NCBI RefSeq assembly: GCF_040054535.1
Contig: NC_090783.1
Span: 3,198,501 to 3,262,500 of the forward strand
Length of the DNA: 64,000 bases
Source: Antennarius striatus
Lineage: Eukaryota; Chordata; Actinopteri; Lophiiformes; Antennariidae
Reading direction: 5' to 3'
A program made the position numbers and the translations under genes. The notes beneath the pieces were generated by a model. It was given only the letters and a program-made list of their open reading frames with translations, was not told the origin of the DNA and did no database searches. Below, piece by piece: positions 55,959 through 64,000 of the stretch (positions are counted from its first letter, which is position 1; every line of letters starts with the position of its first letter).

Positions 55959-57257
55959 GAAGAAATCAACTTTATGACACATATACACTCCTATACAGTA
56001 TATATATACACACATGCATATATATTTATGTGTGTATGTGTGTGTCTATAATTTAACTTTAAAGTGTTGAGCTGCAGTATTTTCCAACAATGCAATTTAA
56101 AAAAATAAAACAAGTTTATTAGTTTTTTAAAAAAAAATTCTTTATTGCGCATAAATAAATCAAATCTGCTAATAATACAGACATTTACACAAAGTATGCT
56201 AAAAGCTAATGCAGCGTGCTAGCATTGTGACACAGACCATGCTAGCAGTCCGATAAGCAGACAGAAAGGTTGTGGTGTGAGCTTGCAGTAAACGGTTTGT
56301 CCTTTAGAGGTCGCCACGGTGTCATCCTCTATCCATTTTCACATAAACAGTCATATTTGTTTGACCGAGTTTTTGATGCTGGATTCCCTTCCTGCCACAA
56401 CACTCTGCATTTATCTGATCTTGGGTACACATTTGCCCTTGTGGGGGCACAAGACGTTTATTTACAGATGATGAGAGTGTTTTTCGTTTGTTACTTGTTT
56501 GGTAATAAAAAATAATATTCACCTGATGTTGGCGCTATAGAGATAATGTCATTTCCTCTGACTTCCTGTTAGTATAACAGGAATTAATACAATATTTACA
56601 TTGATGTGGATTTTATGTGCAATGCATCTTGGTATATGTAGGTAGTGTCAAGCACAGCTTCATGAAAGGAACACATCCTCTTAAAACAATTGTTATTCAT
56701 CTTACAACTCAGATTAATAAAGAAGATTAATAAAAAACTCGACTGTGAGACTGGCTGTTCTCTCACTGTTTTGAGATGTAAAAAAAAAATCACTTTATTG
56801 TGACAATTATGGGAAATTCTGTTAAACGCATTCACTTTATCAGACTTCCTCATTTCATCTATCATTTCTGAAGAAGTAGTATCTGAGTATTTGTCCCGTA
56901 GATGTCGGAAAAAGAAGTCATCATTGCCAGGAAGCAGCTCCTCCTTTTTAAAAAAAAATAAATTAAAAAACTGAAAATGTAACTACAGATAAAAATTATT
57001 TTATTATCTTTATTATTATCTTAATTATAGGGCTGAAAGACTTAGCAATAAATTGGACCTGTGGTGTCTTAATCAGAACAATAAAAAAAAGAAAGAATAC
57101 CAGGCAGAGTCAATTTGAAGCTGCTTCCTATGTGTTACCTTGAATTTGTAATGTTCAAGTACCAGTTTGATACCGTACAAAAAAAACTGTTGAACATTTT
57201 GAAAACAGAAACGTATTCCAAACATTTGTTTACTCAGACATTTACACACACGTGTGA
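55500..57257. other. Spacer between caskin1 promoter and socs1, including socs1 3'UTR
   Basis: AT-rich, with (TG)n at 55741-55762 and (CA)n at 55892-55954. Minus-strand AATAAA signals at 57009-57014 and near 56792 are candidates for the socs1 poly(A) site. No other exon is supported. Confidence 0.5.
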
Positions 57258-58592
57258 CTATATAAAGTAAGGATACACATATACATAGTCTTTCACTCCA
57301 CTACTGAGTCCGGCTAAGGTTCCTATATTTTCTGCTCCGTGTGTGCGAATAAGAGCCCGTCTGCACATTTCCTTTAGGCACTCCGGCCGCTGCTTGCGAT
57401 ACGGTACCGTCAGCTTACAAGAGGAGCCGGTGTAAAACGTGAGCAGATCGAAGAGCGAAGCAAAAGTCTTGTGGCTGCCATTCAAACAGAAGAGCAGGTT
57501 GTCGTTCAGCCGGATGCGAACGCTCGTCGGGCCGTCGTCGCTTTGGTAACTCAGTGTGAAGAAAACATCCGGCCGGCCGCTGTCCCTGCAGAGTCAAGAC
57601 GTTTGGACAGGTCAACACAGGGTTAAATAGAAAACCTCAAAGATGGAGAATGAGGAACCTGACTTTACACAAGCTACTAAACACCACACTAAAATTTTTC
57701 AGTGCGTTACCTGATGAGGAAGGTGCCCAGGGGGGCATCTGCCAGCATCTCGTGGGCTTTCTCCATGGGCATCGATCCCCAGTAGTAACCGCTGTGCTGG
57801 AGCTGCATAAAAGTGTGCTTCACGAGTTTATACTCCGCAGCGCTTCGGAACAGACGGAGGTGTGTGGGCAGGTCGTCAGCTCCCTTCCCTTCCTATGAAA
57901 GAGGAGGTTTTAGGAATAATTCATGTTTTTAACACATAACAGACATGCATTAACATATTATAATGCATTACTAAGGAATAAAAGCAAATAAAGTAGGTAA
58001 TATTATCCCCATGTTGGTCAGCTGCACATCATTGATGATGCAGGTATGTTATTTTCAGTAGATGACCTGAGACATTTTCATTACATGACAATAGATGACT
58101 GACAGATATCTTTACAGTTTTATGGTTTTAAAAATTTTGTAAACGTATTTTTATATATTTAATTGCTCATTGCACATATCTGTTTATATTGCATATTTCT
58201 GTTTATTGTGTATTTTAGTGTTACTGTGTGTTTTTCTGTGTATTGAGTCTGGTTTTTGCTCTTTGCACTCTGCTTGTCCTTTTTGTGTACCAATCCTGCT
58301 TTATGTGAGTGCAATTGCCATTTGTGGAAAAAGTAAGTTTTTTTAATTGAATTGAGATGTTAATAAAAGTCTGGATGCTTAAATACAATTAAATCAAAAC
58401 CCCATAATACACAAAGAGCAGACTAGCCTGTTGCCAGGGTTCGGTTTCCTCGCGGCTCTCTGCTTCAGCTCTCGCTGCTCTTTCTGGACCTGACGGTTCT
58501 TCAGAATGTTGGTTCTGGTTCTTCTTCTCTGCTTCTTGACTCTGCTTCTTCTGGCCGTCTGCTGCTGTCCGGTCAGGATTGTCTCTGACCAT
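57258..58592 (-). CDS. socs1: Suppressor of cytokine signalling 1
   Basis: Inhibitor of JAK kinases and ubiquitin-ligase adaptor. Three coding exons, 58428-58592, 57711-57892 and 57258-57585, give 224 residues. The N-terminus MVRDNPDRTA is basic and Gln/Glu-rich. A kinase-inhibitory-region motif THLRLFRS matches human THFRTFRS just ahead of the SH2 domain. The SH2 domain (about 75-170) contains GYYWGSM, GTFLIRDSG (phosphotyrosine-binding Arg) and FFTLSYQSDDGPTSVRI. The SOCS box has BC-box LKEMCRRALI and ends KDYVYVYPYFI. Intron 1 uses a GC donor (CAACAG/GCTAGT); intron 2 splits the SH2 domain at LI-R. Mammalian SOCS1 has no coding intron. Family and KIR sequence exclude SOCS2, SOCS3 and CISH. 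Teleosts have socs1a and socs1b, not separable here. Confidence 0.9.
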
Positions 58593-59229
58593 CCTACAAA
58601 GGAGACGCCTCCTCTCGACGCCCTGCTCCTCATGTGTTCACACGTAGCTCCTCCATCACCGGATACTCTCAGGTCAGTCATCTGCTGCCCAGTCTTCTCA
58701 GAGACTCCATGCTGCTCACAAATCAGTTTGAGGTTCTAATCTGGATTCATCAACAACACAGGAAGTGTTGGCAGGAAGCTGAGACGGGATCAGTTTTGTC
58801 ATCTGTCATTGAATAATCCCAGGAGCTGATGAGTGGAGATGACAATCATAATTAGAATCTTTTATTTCACCTGAAACAAGAACAGGAACATTGACTATCA
58901 TGAATTACCAACAGGTAGACGGCAAGACTCGCCACAGAAAACCACGTGGGACTGAAGAATAGATAGATAGATAGAAATGTGCATCAGTGGTGACTTCATT
59001 CACAAAAACTATAATATAATGATGACGACACCGAAAACCACGAGAAAGAATATTTGCCACCTGTCTCATACTTTTGAGACATTTGTTTTTCAGGACATTG
59101 CATCATAAGTTAAATTTTTTTTTTCTTCCTGGAAAACCTGATGTATGCAAACAGATGTGCACATCTGTAAAAACACACAAATTCCAGTTGCTGTAACTCC
59201 ACTGCAGAGGCTGCAAAGTCAGCGCGGAA

Positions 59230-59243
59230 CGCTTTCACTTTCC
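59230..59243 (-). promoter_or_regulatory. ISRE/IRF-type element upstream of socs1 coding exons
   Basis: The minus strand reads GGAAAGTGAAAGC, a perfect GAAANNGAAA core (core 59233-59242). Mammalian SOCS1 is induced by interferon through IRF1 sites of this form. Here it would lie in the 5'UTR intron or an alternative promoter. A single match of this length can be chance. Confidence 0.35.
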
Positions 59244-59709
59244 AAAAAAGCGATTTGAAAAAATCCCAAAAAAAATTCTCTGCTATTTAAGTTTATCTCG
59301 ACTGATTTGGATTTGGTGGACGCCCAACCTGCAGGAGTTTGTTTACACAGCTCACATCTGCAGAGCAAAGCCACAATGTGCCTCCAAATAAAAGACAAAA
59401 AAACACAAACAAAACGTAAATAAATTGTTAATATTTCATATTTCCCTGACGTTTACATGTTAAGAATCAGTAATGAGATGATCTGTCATGTTTATGCACT
59501 GCGATCGGAGCGGTTTCCTTAAAATGATCTGATGTGAAATCCACAAAATAACGCATCCGTGCGTTCACGCCTTGCAACGACAGAATCCAATCAGTTTGCG
59601 TGGTTTTTTTTTGTGTTGTTTTTTTTTTGTAAATATGTTTCAGTTTTGTGTTTGGAAGCAACTTAATGCAACTTCAGTGATGCTGCCGCGAAATAGAAAG
59701 CCTCCTTAC

Positions 59710-59850
59710 CTCCGTGCGCCGGACTTTTGCGGACAGACGCGCTCCCTGCCATCAGCTTTCGTTTTTGCGCAAAACGCGGCGGCTGTTCCGTTTTAAACTG
59801 CTGTCACCGACCCGAAGCGGTTCATTGCCGTTATCAACACACACAGACAC
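59710..59850 (-). other. Possible socs1 5'UTR exon and promoter
   Basis: Minus-strand GCACGGAG/GTAAGGAG is a strong donor at 59710. The sequence above it is locally GC-rich, with a (CA)n tract at 59839-59871. This fits a noncoding first exon of socs1. No ATG-containing frame of note is present. Confidence 0.4.
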
Positions 59851-59874
59851 ACACACACACACACACACACATGC

Positions 59875-61434
59875 ATCATTCAGGTGTTCGCCCGGATGTG
59901 CTTTCGCTTTCATTCTGGTTCTGCGCTTTTTGTAAAACACGTGATCTGCCGGCAGCGAGCACAGGCGTTTATCGAGCCAGCTCAATCTCTCTCCATTATG
60001 GGCTCTAAAAAGCCACATTAAAATTGTCAAAAAAAATAATTCAGGACCGCGAAGATGTTCCTTTGGAATCTAGGATCACATCGACAAGAAAAAAAACATT
60101 CTTCACACCGGTGGTTGAATTTCTTCAGGGTCTCCAGGTGATGCTGGTCCACAGGTGTTCATCTACGTGGGTGATCTCCAGCCAGAAGAATGACAGATAA
60201 ATCCACACCCACCTGTTGTGCAGAAGAAGACCTTCACACTATCCGTGCACATCCCAAACAATAACGCATTGTCTGATGCACGACGGACTTTAAACTCCAC
60301 CTGAAAACACGCCTCCTGTGGCCACATGATGCCATGAACCAAATCCTGGAGAGGGACAATTATATTTAATTTAGGGGGAGGAATACTGCTTTAACAGGCA
60401 GCGATTAATCATAAACTGATGGGTTGTTTTTTTTACATCACCATTTTGAAGTGGGATGTAATGAAAGTAAAACATGAAAGAACAGGAAGGTGAGCTCATC
60501 GAGTGTGAACACTGACAAGCATGTGATAAGAAATGGGGGTGATTTCTTTTAAACCCGGGTGTGAAACAGGAATTTGAATTTAATAGTCTAATGCGATAAA
60601 TGTGGAAGAGTCAAATACATTTCATGTCAAAGATTTTTTTTTTAAACTTTTCACACAAAAATTATACCGTTAACTTGCATAAAAAGGTGCAGGAACCACC
60701 AATGCAGTTAAAAGACTATGAATTCAAACTGTTTACAAGCAGTTGGTTGGATTCTTTCAAAATAAAACCCCTCATCTGTTATGATTCCTTACATTAAATT
60801 GATATCACTTTGAGAATCCAGAAGCTCTATAAAAATCTTCATGAAACCAATGGCAGTCTTAGTTCTGCTTTTTAGCTCTTGGAATGATTTTTATAATTTG
60901 TACTAAGTTCTTCTTCTCCCTTAGAACCTCCAGGAGGCCCTCCAGTAAACCATACTGGGTTCTTTTTAAATCCAGGGGTCGACTTTCAGTTTCCAACAAC
61001 CTGGGGTGAAGCCTCCTTTTGGAACGAGTCTGACATCCCATAAAGAAGTTTTCCAGACTTTCCTTGAAGTTGACCTAACATCCCGGATGTGGATCACTCC
61101 AACTTGATGACCTCATGATTTATTTGACACTTATTGGTCCAAGATAAACAAAATTCCAGCACAACCTGTTGACAATTTCTGACATGTTGCCAAGACAAAC
61201 GGACAAAAGTGACTGATCATGTGACCTTTGTGACATGATCAGACGCGCTATTAACTCATTAGTGGAGGACATAAAGGCATGGGGTCAGATGGACAGGTGG
61301 GATTTAACTATTACACCGTTCACACATGCAGCAAACACACACACTAACATCAGAGAGGGTCCTTACAAAAATCAGATCTGAGGCTATTGATTATCTACAT
61401 GGCGTTTATTCACTAGACAAAGTGAAAATCTACA
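59875..61434. other. Intergenic, nothing identified
   Basis: No splice-bounded open frame or recognised repeat is present. A minus-strand AATAAA at 61405-61410 ends the DAPIT-like transcript, 25 bases after its stop. Confidence 0.5.
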
Positions 61435-61580
61435 TCAGTCGCTCTTTGAGGCTGTGGAGGCCAAGTTTTCTTTTTTGCTTCGTCTGTGCATCAAGTAGGC
61501 GGCTGCTGCTGCAGCTACCATCCCATAGGTGACCAATACCCACTGTAAGAACAGAGAGAAAGACTGTCACCTGAGGGCTG

Positions 61581-61611
<31 letters not shown>

Positions 61612-61730
61612 AGGAGTGTGTGTGCATGTACATTTCGACGGCCCTGCGTTGTGTAGCTATTTAAATATTTCCTCCAGCCGGTCAGTTCCACAGAAGTCGG
61701 TGCGTCAATACCAAACAGCTGTTTCTGAAA

Positions 61731-61790
<60 letters not shown>

Positions 61791-62605
61791 CAGTAAGAGG
61801 AAGTGTTATTGACCTATTAAGCTCTGGAAAATTTAGGAGGAAGTTTTAAAACCTAAATACGTACATCAAATCACAAAAGAGCTTTGTAAGTGACACGACC
61901 GCATTGGTGTCGGATCACATTTCGAGCTCATGAAACAAAAGTAAAACTGACGTGCTGATACTGTGTTTCCAAGAACACCTGCTATTAAATTATTACCTCC
62001 TCAGAGGTGGCGTGTTGCTTTCACTTGCGTTGGCAGAAGCATTCAATTTTACATGGGTTCCAAATCGAGGGACGCTCGTAAAAAATCATTTATCGTTTAA
62101 CAGATAGAGCTTTTCCATCTCCATTCCTTACCTATAATGAATACACAACAAATAAACCCCCCAGCGATCAATTTAGTTTTCTGATAAACTGCTGCACAGA
62201 AGGTGTGTTTGTTTCATAACCTACTCTACTATGACACTAGGTGGAAGAATGGTGCATCTGTCATTACAGACATCATTACATTATGTAGACTGGTCCATCA
62301 ACGGGTTCTTTTATTGTTTATTAATATCTGTGTGACTCCAAATCGAGGGTCAAACTTAGAGGTGACCTTTGTTTTGGGTGCTGCAACATGAATGGTTTAA
62401 GAGCCGCATTGGCGTCTAGTTATTAATGATTTAATGCAAAATCATTGACACAATATATAATAATTGATGCATATTATTGTTCTTGATATTTATAATAGTT
62501 ACTGCAGTCTTTGACATAAAATGTTATCGTTCTAACCTTCACCTCCGTTACCAAATGACCGAAGCTGCTGAGAGGGATCCGCGTTTTAACAGGAGGTATC
62601 GACAT
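61435..62605 (-). CDS. DAPIT-family (ATP synthase membrane subunit k-like) protein
   Basis: DAPIT/ATP5MK is a small inner-membrane subunit at the ATP synthase dimer interface. Three coding exons, 62537-62605, 61632-61724 and 61435-61542, all phase 0, give 89 residues. The match is LTGWRKYLNSYTTQGRRNWV against human FTGIKKYFNSYTLTGRMNCV, followed by a membrane segment (VLVTYGMVAAAAAAYLM) and a basic HRRSKK end. Unlike the 58-residue canonical protein it has about 30 extra N-terminal residues (MSIPPVKTRIPLSSFGHLVT...) and a C-terminal ENLASTASKSD, so a divergent paralogue is likely; the symbol is left blank. A 5'UTR exon with donor AAAACA/GTAAGT ends at 62716. (CA)n at 61735-61786 abuts the exon 2 acceptor. 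Confidence 0.75.
61581..61786 (+). repeat. (TG)n and (CA)n around exon 2 of the DAPIT-like gene
   Basis: (TG)n at 61581-61611 and (CA)n at 61735-61786 bracket exon 61632-61724. In the transcript these are (CA)n downstream and (UG)n upstream. Confidence 0.95.
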
Positions 62606-62759
62606 CGCTGCAGAAAATATGAATGAAAACGTTTAGTTACTCCATTTTTACATTATTATTCCGCATTTTCAGATTTATTTAGGCTTACTTTCGGCCGTTA
62701 CTCGTGTATACTTACTGTTTTGCGTTAATTTGGACCAAGAAGCAACGCTTACACAACAA

Positions 62760-64000
62760 ACAACAATCACTTCCGGGAGGCGTGACGTTTCAAAATTATG
62801 TCCAATCGCGTGTTTCCTAACAAAGTGCATGACCAATACGATGGGGTTTAGTGGGCGTGGTTTGGAAGCGGTTACACAAACAGGGACCAAGTGCCTGCTT
62901 TTACTCTACATGACCACAAGATGGCGCAAAAGTAACGTTTTTGAGAAGATCGACCTGGAAACACATCAAGGCATAAAAAACATTACAGCCCAAGAATATA
63001 CAGTATATTCTGATCGAAAAATATTGTTTGTTAAACGATAAACTTTTTTACGCCTGAACAAAAATCTAATTAAATATTTGATATTACAACCAAAAAAAGT
63101 GATAATTCCCGTTATTACAAACTGCCCCTCTTCATTCAATTATAATTAGTACCAAAAGATATTTCGCTTTGAATGAGAGTTATATATTTATTGCTTACAT
63201 CCACTAACATTTCGTTCTATTTTGAATGGAACTTTAAAATTTAAATCCACACTGTTAGTACTACTACTACTGCATGCGACTAAAAGTAAAAGTGTGATCT
63301 AGAATGTGGTAATAATTTCCCCCCCGGGCATTAATATACACATTTACACACTTGTGAATAATGAAAATATCTGCTTGTCAATTGTTAATAAATGGCAATG
63401 AAGAACATCATGGGACCATCGCACCTTCACCTACAGGTTAAAAACATGTCCTCAGCAGTAAAATAAAGGATCACGGAAGTCACATTCAATGAAAGACTAA
63501 AAACAACTCATTATGGTTGACTTATAAGGAAATTAAGAAACAGGTTAATCTGCACTAACACAAACCAGTTACTGTCAACAAGTTCATTCATGAAACGTGC
63601 TGACAAACCTCACCCCATCTCTTAACTCGGGACAGCTCCTAAACAAAAGTTCCTCATGGTTTGGTCGCTGTGCACAGACATGAAAAATTGCAAAGCTCCA
63701 AGTAAAATCACAAGTTCTGGTGCAGTAGTCCACTTCTAGTGTGTCAGCATCACCTCTGCTCCAGCAGCAGCTCGGAGGGACTGTATTTCTTTATTTCTGA
63801 AGCATATGTGAAGCTACAGCTACATGGCTTATAGTAAACACCGGCTTTGAAGCTCATTTATTAAAGCTCTACGTCTACGTCTCCATGAACTGAAACACAA
63901 AACCTTAAAATTCTTGACGTTTCTAACCAACATTTAATGCTGTCCACTTTTTAAAATTACATTACAGTACATTTTCTAAACTGACTGTTAAGAAATTCTT
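62760..64000. other. Right edge, no gene identified
   Basis: The 62760-62900 stretch, next to the DAPIT-like first exon, is GC-richer and may be its promoter. From 62950 on the sequence is AT-rich, with only short frames lacking splice context, family resemblance or poly(A) signal support. Confidence 0.45.

Noticed and set aside
60059-60070. TTCCTTTGGAA as a STAT site near socs1
   Set aside because: The TTC/GAA halves are separated by five bases, not the two to four of accepted STAT sites.
62730-63041. Plus-strand 103-codon frame at the right edge
   Set aside because: It starts inside the 5'UTR exon and promoter of the DAPIT-like gene and looks like random AT-rich coding, with no recognisable motif.

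Overview
The window looks like a ray-finned (teleost) fish chromosome. It has compact vertebrate genes with short GT-AG introns, dozens of (CA)n/(TG)n microsatellites, and small DNA-transposon relics of types common in fish genomes. The species cannot be told from the sequence. Every protein below was recognised by reading translated exons against remembered vertebrate families; exon joins were checked by hand for splice sites and reading-frame phase.

Layout. (1) 1380-13042, minus: slc5a10 (SGLT5), 12 exons, 3' end beyond the left edge. Its introns hold the opposite-strand gene fam83g (3166-9290, plus), the same antisense pairing known at human 17p11.2. (2) 15800-17010, minus: a divergent cfap20-like gene. 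(3) 18063-26908, plus: chtf18 (clamp-loader subunit), with a likely nested 60-residue membrane microprotein in one intron. (4) 27317-27620, minus: gng13, meeting chtf18 tail to tail. (5) 29939-30911, minus: a candidate unrecognised small multi-exon gene. (6) 34189-54761, minus: caskin1, a synaptic scaffold of about 1,410 residues, with a proline-rich cassette exon and two large intronic minisatellites. (7) 57258-58592, minus: socs1, with introns inside the coding region. (8) 61435-62605, minus: a small gene of the DAPIT (ATP synthase subunit k) family.

chtf18, gng13, caskin1 and socs1 all lie on human 16p13, so the right three quarters is a conserved 16p13-like block joined to a 17p11.2-like block on the left. 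The genes do not form one pathway: they are a transporter, a signalling scaffold, a replication factor, a G-protein subunit, a synaptic scaffold, a cytokine inhibitor and a mitochondrial subunit. The less expected material is the nested microprotein, the candidate 86-residue gene with a duplicated intron/exon block, the caskin1 cassette exon, a minisatellite that repeats a genuine splice acceptor, and (GU)n tracts lying against splice sites in most of the genes.
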